This document shows positions 9,184 to 18,333 of a stretch of DNA of 64,000 nt, in pieces (position 1 is the stretch's first letter; each line of letters begins with the position of its first letter). The notes under the pieces were generated by a model, which saw only the letters and a program-made list of their open reading frames with translations, was not told where the DNA came from and did no database searches. The translations under genes were made by a program, and so were the position numbers. Source of the DNA: an uncultured Eubacteriales bacterium. Its GTDB lineage: Bacteria; Bacillota; Clostridia; Oscillospirales; Oscillospiraceae. Where the stretch lies: the NCBI GenBank assembly GCA_900316205.1, contig ONBX01000003.1, positions 1 through 64,000 on the forward strand, read 5' to 3'.

Positions 9184-9212
9184 AGTATAGCAGAAATATT
9201 GTGCGAGAGCAA
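9184..9212 (-). promoter_or_regulatory. Promoter of mfd
   Basis: Minus strand TTGCTC (9212-9207), 17 bases, TATACT (9189-9184), preceded by CTGC. Transcription would begin near 9177, within a few bases of the mfd start codon. The remaining 9213-9417 holds no gene that I can support. Confidence 0.65.
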
Positions 9213-9417
9213 GAGAAGAGAGGGAAGGAATCGTCTTCCCTTATGATAGGAGACCGATTTTTCTATCGGAAACAGGCTTTTCCATAGTCTTCCTCTGCCG
9301 ATCGTCCTCCGCCAGGGAGTTCACACTGCGCACCCCGCCCAGGTATTCCAGATGACAGGGAAATGTGTGACCCAGGAGTATCCGCAAGTGCCGCCGTGCC
9401 TTCACGCCGGGGCCGCT

Positions 9418-11052
9418 TCAGGAAATGCTGCCATGGAAGAAAACCCAGAAGGTCTGAGGATAGGGCTCCGTATACCAGTCGACAGAGTCGCGGACCGACA
9501 GCCCCTCCGGCACCTTGACGAGCTGGACATGATAGTTGCCCGGCAGGCCCACGAAGCCCGCGTATCCGTCTTCATTTGTGGTGATGGGGGTGCAGCTGTC
9601 TTCGGTGCAGAGATTGATGACAAGGCCTTCGATCCCCTGGCCGTTTTCATCCAGGGCAAAGAATGTGTATTCGCATTCATATGGATTATAGTTTTTGCCG
9701 GAATGCCCGTCCAGCAGCTCGTGAACAGACTCAACCTGGTTCAGAGTACTCGGTTCGACAAGCAAAACTCTGGCATGTCTGTCCACCAGGATCGTCATTG
9801 GAAGCGTTTCACCCAGGAAGCGGTCCATCCCTGTGCCCTCCATCCTGGCAATGGGGAAATTGACGCCAAGCTCCTCTGCATAGTCTTTCAGCGCATCCAG
9901 ACTTTCCGAGGGTGCTGCGGACAGGGCCAAAACGGCAAAGTCATCCCGCTGGCCCAGCGCCTTTTGCAGAGAGGGAAACTCCCATTCATTGGTGAAGCAG
10001 CTGGTGTCAAAGAGTATGATGATGAGAAGTTTGCGGCCTTCCAAAGCCTGGGACAGGGTGAAGAATCCTCCGTCTGCCGTATCCACGGTGAAATCATCCA
10101 GGATGATCCAATCCGGCTCCGGCCCGTCATAGGCGAAGTCTGGCTCCTCTTCCGACGCTGCCGGAGGCGTGTAGCCTTTTTCAAAAACGATGGCCTGCGT
10201 GCAGGAGCAGGGGAGGGTAACGATTACCGTGTCGCTTCGCCTGACCATGCCATCCGGCGCTTTGATGACCTCGATCTGATACCGGGCCGGAGGACCGGTG
10301 AAAATCACTTCCCCGTCTGGACCTGAGCTGACAAGGCTGCTGCCTGCATCGGAACGGAAACTGAGCTGGACGCCCTCCAGCGGGTTCATACCGGTATCCA
10401 TGGTTTTGATCCGGTACGTGCAGAGATCGGGATCATAGTCCTGGGCGGTGAAGGCATCGAACATGGCAATGAATTCTTCCGCGGAGAACTTGGCCCCGCA
10501 TTCCGCAGCCAGGACCCTGCCGGAAGAATCCAGCACTATCGTTGTGGGGAGAGAATACGTCGCAAAACGCTCAAGCCCCGTGTCTCCCACATTTCCCATG
10601 GGGAAAGAGACGCCCAGCTCTTCGGCGTAGTTTTTCAGGACCCAGTCCTCATCTCCGGGATCGGTGGACAGCGCGATGAGAGAGATATCCTCCGAGCGCT
10701 GTTCCAGGGCCTCCTGCAGATAGGGAAATTCTTTTTTGCAGGGTTCGCACCAGGTTGCCCACAGATTGATGAGCACCTGCTTGTGATCCTTGAGCTCCTC
10801 AGACAGGGTAAACGTGCCTCCATCCACGGTTTCGACGGTAAAATCCTCCAGAAATTCGGGTTCAGGAAGGGGCAGGGGGGCAGCGGATGCCTCTTCAGGG
10901 ACAGGGCTGGGCTGCTTTTCGGCAGAGGCGGCGTCCTCTGATACAGGTTTCGGACTTGCAGGGGCGGCCTCCTGCGTTTCCGGAGCAGATCCGCAGCCGG
11001 TCAGGCAGCCAAGGAGAAGCACAAAAGCGAGCACAAGGCAAAGACGTTTCAT
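9418..11052 (-). CDS. Lipoprotein with two thioredoxin-like (TlpA/redoxin) domains
   Basis: 544 residues. Signal peptide with lipobox LTGC (Cys20), then an acidic Pro/Ala linker. Two similar halves follow: redoxin-like domain 1 (about 68-200, active-site WCEPC at 101-105) plus a small beta-rich domain (about 205-295), then redoxin-like domain 2 (about 315-450) plus another beta-rich domain. In half 2 the active site reads SCFTNE, so the second cysteine of CxxC is lost. The beta-rich parts resemble SpaA/carboxypeptidase-regulatory folds. Domain 1 is probably an extracytoplasmic disulfide reductase; domain 2 is probably not. ATG 11052 follows GGGAGGG. Partners unknown. Confidence 0.75.
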   Translation of the reverse strand: MKRLCLVLAFVLLLGCLTGCGSAPETQEAAPASPKPVSEDAASAEKQPSPVPEEASAAPLPLPEPEFLEDFTVETVDGGTFTLSEELKDHKQVLINLWATWCEPCKKEFPYLQEALEQRSEDISLIALSTDPGDEDWVLKNYAEELGVSFPMGNVGDTGLERFATYSLPTTIVLDSSGRVLAAECGAKFSAEEFIAMFDAFTAQDYDPDLCTYRIKTMDTGMNPLEGVQLSFRSDAGSSLVSSGPDGEVIFTGPPARYQIEVIKAPDGMVRRSDTVIVTLPCSCTQAIVFEKGYTPPAASEEEPDFAYDGPEPDWIILDDFTVDTADGGFFTLSQALEGRKLLIIILFDTSCFTNEWEFPSLQKALGQRDDFAVLALSAAPSESLDALKDYAEELGVNFPIARMEGTGMDRFLGETLPMTILVDRHARVLLVEPSTLNQVESVHELLDGHSGKNYNPYECEYTFFALDENGQGIEGLVINLCTEDSCTPITTNEDGYAGFVGLPGNYHVQLVKVPEGLSVRDSVDWYTEPYPQTFWVFFHGSIS

Positions 11053-11322
11053 AGGGAGCCCTCCCAATATCGAGTTTTTATCAGGTATCGGTACAGGTCA
11101 AATTATATCGCAGAGCATTGAGTTTGACAAGGCGGATGCAAGAGCTACTGTCTAAATGCCCCGCAGATATTGGATAACGCGGATCGGCTGCCGGGAACAG
11201 CCCCGGCGGCCTGTGCCGCGGCCATCGTTTTCCTCTCCCTCATCCGACTGCGTCCATGCGTAAGACGGCCGCTGCCGCCGGGCTGTCGAGGGCGCCAGCT
11301 CCTACAAGGTCACGAAAGACTT

Positions 11323-12771
11323 TCAGCCTCTTCGCATGGGACGGTCCCCAGCGTCTCCCTCCGGGCCGCCGATGAGGTTGCCTTCCTGATCCACGCCGTA
11401 GGCGTGACGCAGGCCCGCGTCGTCATACCAGAAATAGCTGTTTCCGCTGGGCAAACCTTCCCGTCCGTCCCGGTAGTGGTAGATGATGGCCGTCAGGCGG
11501 TTCTGCTCGTCATAGAGATAGTCATAATACATACCCCGGCTCTCGTCGTTCAGATCGTTGGAGGCAAAGCGGGTCACCATGCCGCGTTCATTATAGGTAA
11601 AGCTCTCCCGTTGATCGTGGCTGCCGCTTTGGGCATCCTCCCAGTGGATATCCACATGATCCGGCTTCCCGTCCGGCAGATAGGAATAGTATCGTACCTC
11701 GCTGGTGTCGAAAACGTTGTCGTCCCGGTGGTATGTATGCTCATAGCGCACCAGGCGGCCATGGGCATCGAAGGTGTTGCGCACCTCATGGCGGAAGGCC
11801 AGCTGCAGAGAGCTATCCATCCCCTCCACTACTTCCTCGATGGTCGTGCTGCCGTCGTCGTGGTGGGTATAGCCCGGCGAAGGAAGCGGCACGCCGAAGC
11901 GCTCGAAGAGGCTCACCGGCCCGTAGGAGCTGAAGCCCTCCTTCCAGACCATGCAGAAGTCCGAACCGTCCCCGGCGGCCAGGGCCAGGGAGCTGCTGCC
12001 GTCGGCATAGTGGAGGTACAGGGGCAGAAATCCGTTTTGTCCCTTCATGCCGGACATGCTGGGCTTCTCCTGCCGAACAAAGTTTTCAAATTCTGGCTCG
12101 CTGAAAGCCCACTCCAGGCCCCGCAGGGACTCTGGGTCTGTGAGGACAAAGCTCCGCCCCAGCTGAGGGATATAGAGCTCAGCGCTTTTCAGCACGGGCA
12201 GCTCCTTTGGCAGCAGGATCATCTCTCCCGTCTCCGTGAGCAGAAGGCTCTCCAGCTGTTTCACCGGCTCCATGGCAATGCTCTTGCCAAACACATAGTC
12301 TCCGCCTTCCCGATCCTCGTCCTGACAGCGGGCAAAGAGGCCCCGGCAGTAGCATTCCCTTCCCTGGTATTCCGTGGTCTTCCAGCCCAGCTCGACCTTA
12401 GGCGTGCCGCTGAAGCAGACCCAACCGAAGCTGCTGCCATCCATGCCCACAAAGGCCGAGTCCAGGATCTCTCCGCTTTCCACCCATCGATCCACATAAG
12501 TCTGGAGAAAATGCTGAAAATTTCCGTCGCTTGGAATAGATCCGCTGTCGTCCACCGCGTTTGGCTCGGCCCAGTCGTGACCCGGCACCGTCTCCGCTGT
12601 CTCCTGCGAGGCGGGAATGGCGTCGACAGGCGCGCTCTCCTGCACCGCAGCTGTCTCCGGCGCAGCGGTGGGAATGTCGGCAGCCGCTGTTGTTTCAGGG
12701 GCTTTTCCACAGCCGGCCAGCAGCGCCGGCACCATGATAAGCAGCAGCAAGGCTGCGATCTTTCTTTTCAT
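11323..12771 (-). CDS. Putative lipoprotein with YD/RHS-like C-terminal segments
   Basis: 482 residues, not assigned to a family. MKRKIAALLLLIMVPALLAGCGK is a lipoprotein signal with lipobox LAGC. A low-complexity Ala/Thr/Glu linker follows to about residue 65. The C-terminal third contains tyrosine/aspartate-rich stretches (YYDYLYDEQNRLTAIIYHY, SYFWYDDAGLRHAYGVD) recalling YD repeats of RHS proteins, but too few for a full RHS core. It lies 14 bases after the putative anti-sigma gene and has a GAGGAGG site, so it is likely co-transcribed with the sigma factor and may be its target or sensor partner. Confidence 0.6.
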   Translation of the reverse strand: MKRKIAALLLLIMVPALLAGCGKAPETTAAADIPTAAPETAAVQESAPVDAIPASQETAETVPGHDWAEPNAVDDSGSIPSDGNFQHFLQTYVDRWVESGEILDSAFVGMDGSSFGWVCFSGTPKVELGWKTTEYQGRECYCRGLFARCQDEDREGGDYVFGKSIAMEPVKQLESLLLTETGEMILLPKELPVLKSAELYIPQLGRSFVLTDPESLRGLEWAFSEPEFENFVRQEKPSMSGMKGQNGFLPLYLHYADGSSSLALAAGDGSDFCMVWKEGFSSYGPVSLFERFGVPLPSPGYTHHDDGSTTIEEVVEGMDSSLQLAFRHEVRNTFDAHGRLVRYEHTYHRDDNVFDTSEVRYYSYLPDGKPDHVDIHWEDAQSGSHDQRESFTYNERGMVTRFASNDLNDESRGMYYDYLYDEQNRLTAIIYHYRDGREGLPSGNSYFWYDDAGLRHAYGVDQEGNLIGGPEGDAGDRPMRRG

Positions 12772-12785
12772 TCTTCGTCCTCCTC

Positions 12786-14297
12786 TCAGCCGAAGGCCGT
12801 CCAGTCGACGGCCTCGGCGGTCTCCTCGACGGAAGCCACGTCATTGCTGCCCAGGCTCACCAGAATGTAGCGATCCTCCGTCTCGTAAAACAGATACACG
12901 CCGCTGATCTTTTCCGGTCCGTCGGCGGCACAGACGATTTGCTGCCCCTTCGCCGTCTCATAGCTCCAGATGCGCTGGTAATCCGCGAAGTCTGCATAGT
13001 GGATCATGCACGTGCAGAGTGCATCCTTGGGAATGAAATAGATCTTCAGCGCCTGAAAGCCCATCTCCTCGCAGACCTGCCGGTTCCAGGTCTCCACACC
13101 GTTATCGTACCAGGTGGCGGGGTCCGAACGCTTGGCTGTGGCGTAGCGGAGACCGTATTTCGCCGCCAGCTCCTCCAGCTTGGCGTCAATGTCCTCATAA
13201 CCCTCCTGGCCGTGGACGCCGGTAAAGCTGGCGCCGTAGAAGTTTGCGGTAAAGAAGGCCTGGAACTCCCGTGCAGCACAGAACATGGGGCTGTTGTAGA
13301 AGTCCTCCAGACGTTCCGCCGCTTCCCGGTTATCCGCCGCGCCTCTGGGGACGCTTAAAATCTGCTCCACCGCGTCGTTTTTCTCGCAGAGGGCGGCAAA
13401 GTCGATCCGATCCGCCAGGTATCGGGCGAGATCATCCCGGTCCCGGAGGCCCGCCCTTGCCATCGCCCTCTTGCCCGGAAGGTCATAGAGCCGCAAGGCC
13501 GCAAAGGTCTCCCCGTCGGAGGAGAGGTACCAAAGCTCCATCCGCTCGCCGGGAAAGCTCACGATGTTGACGGTCTGGCCATTGGCGTTTTCATAGTCCC
13601 GCTCGTTATACTCCGGCAGCCTTGTGACCGCGCCGTATGGATACAGGGCCCCGGTGGAAAAGCGCTGGAGCTCGCACAAAAGGGACAGATTTGAGAAAAC
13701 AAGCTGTCCTTCCGCCATGAAGGAGCCGTCCTGAAACACATAGCCGCCGGTGATTGCGGCCTTCCCTTCTCCCAGGAAGGGCCGGATGCCTGTGAGCTCG
13801 GTCAGGCGCGCCATACTGTCTGCTTTCACACTCTCGGAGTAGAGCTCCAGGTCGTAGGTCTCTGCGATTTCATAGAGCTTCTCCGCCGCTTCCGGTGTCA
13901 AGGCCCAATACAGCTGGCAAGTCTTGCGTTTCTGGTCGTTCCCCTGCAGGAAGGAGAGGCTGTAGTCCCCTTTATCGTTTTTGTGCTCCTCTACCCAGGT
14001 CCACCATTCCCCGGTGCCCGCATAGGTCTGTGTCCCTTTCAGGCCGTTTGGCACTACTACAACCCTTTCCGTCCCCTCCACAGGGAAGATCCGCTCCTTC
14101 AGTTCCAGGAACCCCGCGGCATAGGCTGTTGCGCCCAAAAGCGCCGTGAGCACCGCGGCCATCAGCAGCGTCCGCCAAAGCGTTCTGCGGCTCCGATGTT
14201 TCTTCTCCCGAAAGAGATTCAGCCGCTCCCCGGCCTCCAGCACATACGTGTCTCGGATCTGGCCCAGATTTTCAAACAGATAGACGCTCTCGTTCAT
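12786..14297 (-). CDS. Single-pass membrane protein, putative regulator of the adjacent ECF sigma factor
   Basis: 503 residues. About 45 cytoplasmic residues (MNESVYLFENLGQIRDTYVLEAGERL), a basic patch KKHRSRR, one transmembrane segment (LLMAAVLTALLGATAYAAGFL, about 44-64), then a large extracellular domain. Its first 26 bases overlap the 3' end of the sigma gene, the classic sigma/anti-sigma arrangement, and the layout resembles clostridial anti-sigma-like proteins of the DUF4179/DUF4367 type. No zinc-binding HxxxCxxC anti-sigma motif is visible, so the anti-sigma role is inferred from position and topology. Confidence 0.6.
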   Translation of the reverse strand: MNESVYLFENLGQIRDTYVLEAGERLNLFREKKHRSRRTLWRTLLMAAVLTALLGATAYAAGFLELKERIFPVEGTERVVVVPNGLKGTQTYAGTGEWWTWVEEHKNDKGDYSLSFLQGNDQKRKTCQLYWALTPEAAEKLYEIAETYDLELYSESVKADSMARLTELTGIRPFLGEGKAAITGGYVFQDGSFMAEGQLVFSNLSLLCELQRFSTGALYPYGAVTRLPEYNERDYENANGQTVNIVSFPGERMELWYLSSDGETFAALRLYDLPGKRAMARAGLRDRDDLARYLADRIDFAALCEKNDAVEQILSVPRGAADNREAAERLEDFYNSPMFCAAREFQAFFTANFYGASFTGVHGQEGYEDIDAKLEELAAKYGLRYATAKRSDPATWYDNGVETWNRQVCEEMGFQALKIYFIPKDALCTCMIHYADFADYQRIWSYETAKGQQIVCAADGPEKISGVYLFYETEDRYILVSLGSNDVASVEETAEAVDWTAFG

Positions 14298-14853
14298 CGG
14301 TCACTCCCTCCTTTTCCAGTTCTCGCAGCAATTTGGCCCGTGTGCGGTAAAGCACGGTCTTCACCGTGGCGCTCTTCATCCTGAGGCTCTCCGCCAGCTC
14401 CTCCACCGTCAGCAGATAGAAGTATCGTCCCACGAAGATCACCCGTTCCCGCTCCGGCAGCTTTGCCAGAAAACCGTCGATGCAGCGCAGCAGTTCCCGG
14501 TTTTCCACCGTCCGTTCCAGGTCAAAGTCCCCCGGCAGACATTCACTCAGCTCCTCCAGGGCCACGGCTGCCTCGCAGCCGCCCCGCTTGAGGCTGCCTT
14601 TGCGGCGCAGCCGGGTCACGGCGATATTCCTCGTCAGCTTTCCCAGCCAGGCCCGCAGGCTGTTGGGCCGAGCGGGCGGCATGGCGTTCCAGGCGGCAAG
14701 CCAGGTGTCGTTCACGCTTTCCTCCGCATCCTGGAGGTTGCGCAGCAGATTGTAGGCCACGGTGTGGCAATAGGGTCCGTAACAACGCTCTGTCTCCGGA
14801 ATGGCGTTCTCGGAGCGCTGCCAGTAGAGATTCACGATCTCCCGATCTGTCAT
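14272..14853 (-). CDS. RNA polymerase sigma factor, ECF subfamily
   Basis: 193 residues. Region 2 (about 15-80) includes the DAEESVNDTWLAAWNAMP stretch typical of region 2.2-2.3; region 4 (about 125-180) has LPERERVIFVGRYFYLLTVEELAE and the helix-turn-helix MKSATVKTVLYRTRAKL. ATG 14853 is preceded by GAAGGGAGGG. It heads a leftward operon with the membrane protein and lipoprotein. A paralogue begins at 63661. The promoter set it recognises cannot be read from here. Confidence 0.88.
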   Translation of the reverse strand: MTDREIVNLYWQRSENAIPETERCYGPYCHTVAYNLLRNLQDAEESVNDTWLAAWNAMPPARPNSLRAWLGKLTRNIAVTRLRRKGSLKRGGCEAAVALEELSECLPGDFDLERTVENRELLRCIDGFLAKLPERERVIFVGRYFYLLTVEELAESLRMKSATVKTVLYRTRAKLLRELEKEGVTDERERLSV

Positions 14854-14974
14854 CTTCCGACCCTCCCTTCACCCCTAAAGTCGCAAAAAGCGAAAAAAGA
14901 GTTTCATATGAATTTGACAAAAAGATAGAGGATGTGTTACACACCCTCTCAACATGCGGACAGTTTCAGGGCCT

Positions 14975-15175
14975 CGACCCCCGCTTGTCATCATGAGCGT
15001 AAGCGAAGGATCTCGCCCCGGCGCGGGGCGCGCCTCCTCTCGCGCTTCAGCTGCCCTACCTGGCGCCGTCGGGATCCTTCGTCGGCTTTGCCTCCTCAGA
15101 ATGACAGTTCCGGGGTCCGTCCCCCTCTCTGTCATGGCTTCGCGTAAGCGAAGGATCCCGCCCCCGGCGCGGGGC
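14975..15175. repeat. Family C inverted repeat (GTCATC..GAGG / CCTC..GATGAC type)
   Basis: Left half begins CTTGTCATCATGAGCGTAAG with GAAGGATCTCGCCCC; the right half runs GATCCTTCGTCGG to CCTCAGAATGACAG, an imperfect inverse. A further half-copy follows (GTCATGGCTTCGCGTAAG). Related copies lie at 28838-28890, 30715-30806, 39478-39612 and 52240-52290. This fills most of the gene-free 14854-15195 interval. Confidence 0.7.
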
Positions 15176-15195
15176 CGGAAACTGCAGGGGACGCC

Positions 15196-15864
15196 TTAGG
15201 CATCCCCTGTCACTCTTCCTATTATATATGTCTCCGCCGCGGCGAGATCCGGCAGGATCACCTCGGAGAGCTTCTCCATCTCCCCGTCCGGGGGGAGCAG
15301 GTCCGGGACCATCACCGGATGCATCCCGGCGGCTCTGGCGGCCCGGATGCCGTTGAAGCTGTCCTCGATGACAAAGCAGGCCTCCGGCGAGGCGTCCAGG
15401 GCCTTGGCCGCCAGAAGAAAAATCTCCGGGTTTGGCTTGGAGACGTGGACCTGGTCCCCGCCGATCACCGCGTCAAAATACCGAAGCAATCCCGCTTCCT
15501 CCAGTTCCCGGCGGACCGCACCGCTCTCCGTGGAGGAGGCCAGGGCCAGGGGCACGCCCCGGTCCCGCAGGGCGCGGAGGATTTCCTCCGCCCCGGGCTT
15601 CACCGGAAGCCTTCCCCCATCGTACCGGGCCCGGAAGCGGCGGCGCACCTCCGCATCGAAGGCATGAAAGTCCAGCGCCGGGTAGGCCGCATGGAGGATC
15701 TCCTCCGTGCGGCGCTTGTTGGTGCCGACGCACTGGATAAAGACCTCCCCGATCCCGGGAAGCGACAGCTCCGCGGCAATCTCCCGCCACAGGGCCAGCA
15801 CCGCCCGCTCGGAATCGAAGATCACGCCGTCCATATCGAACAGCACGGCACACTTCCCGCTCAT
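15196..15864 (-). CDS. HAD-superfamily hydrolase, beta-phosphoglucomutase-like
   Basis: 222 residues with all HAD motifs: DMDGVIFDS (residues 10-18, nucleophile Asp and general acid Asp), ASST (motif II), SKPNPEIF with the motif III lysine, and VIEDSFNGI (motif IV acids). The alpha-helical cap between motifs I and II puts it in the subfamily of sugar-phosphate phosphatases and phosphoglucomutases. The start overlaps the stop of the acetyltransferase gene by four bases, so the two are co-translated. Substrate unknown. Confidence 0.85.
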   Translation of the reverse strand: MSGKCAVLFDMDGVIFDSERAVLALWREIAAELSLPGIGEVFIQCVGTNKRRTEEILHAAYPALDFHAFDAEVRRRFRARYDGGRLPVKPGAEEILRALRDRGVPLALASSTESGAVRRELEEAGLLRYFDAVIGGDQVHVSKPNPEIFLLAAKALDASPEACFVIEDSFNGIRAARAAGMHPVMVPDLLPPDGEMEKLSEVILPDLAAAETYIIGRVTGDA

Positions 15865-16430
15865 TTGGCCCGGATCTCCACCATTTTGGCAAGCTTTGTG
15901 GGTCCGATCACCCGGGAGTAGAAGTCCCGGATCACCCGGTCCGCCACAGGGGCGATCTGCGTCGTGCCCTTCATGGGCTTTACCAGCAGGTCCGCCTCCG
16001 CCCCGCCCAGGCGATAGTCGCAGCCCAGGGGCTCGTAGCCGAAGCGGGCGAAGTATTTGTTGAGCTTGCGCCGGGTCTCTGTGTCCTCGGGGTCGAAGAC
16101 GGAGATCTCCGCCAGGATCCCCTGGGTGTCGGCATAGCGCTTGTTCAGCATGCGCATGGCCTGGATGCCCACGCCCTTGCTCCGGTACCAGGGCAGCACG
16201 CCGAAGTATTTGAGTAGCACGTAGCCATAGACATTGCGGCAGAGGACCAGGGCATAGGCCAGCTCCAGCTTGCTGTCCTCGTCATAGACGATGAGCAGCT
16301 CCGCATCCCCCCTGGAGATGGCGGTGTGCAGCCCAAGCTTTGGCAGCAGCTCCTTCTCGTCAAAATCCACCTCGAACATGTTGTACCAGCGTTCCAGGTC
16401 CCGGTGACCGCCTTTTCGGATATTCAGCAT
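15861..16430 (-). CDS. GNAT-family acetyltransferase-like protein
   Basis: 189 residues. The middle part (YVLLKYFGVLPWYRSKGVGIQAMRML, about 72-97) matches the GNAT beta4-alpha3 acetyl-CoA binding motif (R-S-K-G-V-G). The C-terminal 40 residues are outside the GNAT core. ATG 16430 follows GGAGGGATAAC. It sits between an ABC exporter and the overlapping HAD gene in the same direction. Acceptor substrate unknown. Confidence 0.72.
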   Translation of the reverse strand: MLNIRKGGHRDLERWYNMFEVDFDEKELLPKLGLHTAISRGDAELLIVYDEDSKLELAYALVLCRNVYGYVLLKYFGVLPWYRSKGVGIQAMRMLNKRYADTQGILAEISVFDPEDTETRRKLNKYFARFGYEPLGCDYRLGGAEADLLVKPMKGTTQIAPVADRVIRDFYSRVIGPTKLAKMVEIRAK

Positions 16431-16455
16431 CTGTTATCCCTCCAGATTCATAGTA

Positions 16456-16608
16456 ATCGATGATCCATTCGCCATCGGCGCCTCCCGGAGAATCTGCGCT
16501 CTGATCTCGTCACTTTTTCTTGCAATACACAAAGTATTCCTGCAAAAAAGTGCCTTCATCAGAACACAGATTCTCTCAGGATTCGCTCTTGCCGAATGAA
16601 TCACCGAT
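16456..16608. repeat. Family D long-hairpin element, copy 2
   Basis: One continuous imperfect hairpin of about 150 bp: left end ATCGATGATCCATTCGCC pairs with the inverse of the right end (ATCGGTGATTCATTCGGC when reversed), inner arms GAGAATCTGCGCTCTGAT / ATCAGAACACAGATTCTC, then CACTTTTT / AAAAAGTG, apex ATACACAAAGTAT at 16525-16537. The right arm runs into the ABC transporter gene and encodes its last residues and stop. Confidence 0.75.
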
Positions 16609-18333
16609 TTCCTGGGCTCTGCACAGCGCGGCGTAGGCGCCGTTTCTGGCCATCAGCTCCTGATGGCTGCCCATTTCGATGATATGTTCTCCCTCCACCA
16701 CGGCGATACAGTCGGCATGCCGTACGGTGGAGAGCCGGTGCGCGATGATGATGGTGGTGCGGCCCACGCTCAGCTCGTCCAGGGACTTCTGGATCCGCTG
16801 CTCGGTAACGGTGTCCAGGGCGGAGGTGGCCTCGTCCAGGATCAGCACCTTGGGATTTTTGAGAAAGACCCGGGCGATGGAGAGGCGCTGCTTCTGCCCG
16901 CCGGAGAGCATCACGCCCCGCTCGCCGATGTAGCTGTCGTAGCCCTCGGGCATGGCCATGATCTCCTCGTGGATCTCGGCCCGTTTGGCGGCCTCCTCGA
17001 TCTCGGCATCGGTGGCGTCGGGCCGGCCGTAGCGGATATTCTCCCGCACGGTGCCGGCGAACATGAACACATCCTGCTGCAAAATGCCGATGTTCCGGCG
17101 CAGGGAGCGCTGGGTGACCGCGCGCACGTCCTTGCCGTCCACGGTGATGCTGCCCTCGCACACGTCGTAAAAACGGGGGATCAGCTGGCAGAGGGTGGTT
17201 TTGCCGCCGCCGGAGGGGCCGACCACCGCAAAGCACTCTCCCGGGGCGATGTGCAGGTCCACATGGCTCAGCACCGGGACGCCGTTATCATAGTGGAAGC
17301 TCACGTCGTTCACGTCGATCCGGCCCTGGATGGGACCCAGCTCCCCGGCGTCCGGGGCGTCCTGAATTTCCGGCTCCGTGCGCATGATCTCCAGGAAGCG
17401 GGAAAAGCCCGCCGTGCCCTGCATGTACTGCTCGGCGAACATCACGAGCTTCCGCAGGGGAGAGACGAAGGTGGAGACGTAGAGGGTGAAGGTCACCAGA
17501 TCCACATAGTCCATCCGCCCTGCCATGATGAGAAGGCCGCCCACGGTGATGACCAGCACCTGCAGCACCCCGGTGGTAAACTCCATCCCGCTCATGTAAA
17601 GGCCCATGGAGCGGTAGTATTCCACCTTGGCGCCCTTGAAGACGGCGTTGGCGGAGTCGAACTTCTCCACCTCCATGTCCTCGTTGGCAAAGGCCTTGGC
17701 GGTGCGCACGCCGGAGATGCTCGACTCAATGGCGGCGGTGATCTCGGCGGTTTTGCGCTTGACCTCCACATTGGCCGTGCGCATGCGAAAGCGCTGGCTC
17801 AGGGTGAACCACAGGGTGAGGGGCAGCACGATGGCCAGCACCAGGGCCAACTGCCAGCGCAGGGTGAACATGATGATGAGGGAGCCCAGAATGGTGAGGG
17901 AGCAGATGATCACATTCTCCGGCCCATGGTGGGCCAGTTCCGTCACCTCGAACAGATCGCTCACCACCCGGCTCAGCAGCACGCCGGTGCGGTTTTTGTC
18001 AAAGAAGGAGCAGGAGAGATCCTGCATGTGGGTGAAAAGGTCCCGGCGCATGTCCGCCTCGGTGAGCACGCCCATCTTGTGGCCCAGCACCGTAATGATG
18101 TAATAGAGCACCGCCTTGAGTACATAGGCCCCGATCATGACGCCCATCACCACAAAGAAAGTGGTAAAGAGCTTTTCCGGGAGATAGCGGTACATGGACT
18201 GGCGCGACACATAGGGGAACACCAGGTCGATGACGGCAACGGCCAGGGCGCAGACCATGTCGATGGCAAAGAGCTTTTTGTGGTGGCCGATGTATTGGAT
18301 GAAGAGCTTCAAGGGCCTGTCCTGGTAGTTCAT
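16576..18333 (-). CDS. ABC transporter, fused permease and ATPase (exporter type)
   Basis: 585-residue half-transporter of the MsbA/LmrA type. Six membrane helices in the first 320 residues, then the nucleotide-binding domain with Walker A GPSGGGKTTL, signature LSGGQKQRLSIARVF, Walker B VLILDEATSALD and switch histidine in IIAHRLST. Being a half-size exporter it should dimerise; substrate unknown. The start overlaps the rnhA stop (ATGA). The last few residues (GDSFGKSES) are encoded inside the arm of a family D hairpin, so the original C-terminus may have been replaced. Confidence 0.9.
   Translation of the reverse strand: MNYQDRPLKLFIQYIGHHKKLFAIDMVCALAVAVIDLVFPYVSRQSMYRYLPEKLFTTFFVVMGVMIGAYVLKAVLYYIITVLGHKMGVLTEADMRRDLFTHMQDLSCSFFDKNRTGVLLSRVVSDLFEVTELAHHGPENVIICSLTILGSLIIMFTLRWQLALVLAIVLPLTLWFTLSQRFRMRTANVEVKRKTAEITAAIESSISGVRTAKAFANEDMEVEKFDSANAVFKGAKVEYYRSMGLYMSGMEFTTGVLQVLVITVGGLLIMAGRMDYVDLVTFTLYVSTFVSPLRKLVMFAEQYMQGTAGFSRFLEIMRTEPEIQDAPDAGELGPIQGRIDVNDVSFHYDNGVPVLSHVDLHIAPGECFAVVGPSGGGKTTLCQLIPRFYDVCEGSITVDGKDVRAVTQRSLRRNIGILQQDVFMFAGTVRENIRYGRPDATDAEIEEAAKRAEIHEEIMAMPEGYDSYIGERGVMLSGGQKQRLSIARVFLKNPKVLILDEATSALDTVTEQRIQKSLDELSVGRTTIIIAHRLSTVRHADCIAVVEGEHIIEMGSHQELMARNGAYAALCRAQEIGDSFGKSES

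Noticed and set aside
11170..12870. Long plus-strand frame opposite the lipoprotein gene
   Set aside because: The minus-strand frame has a signal peptide, lipobox and ribosome site; the plus frame has none.
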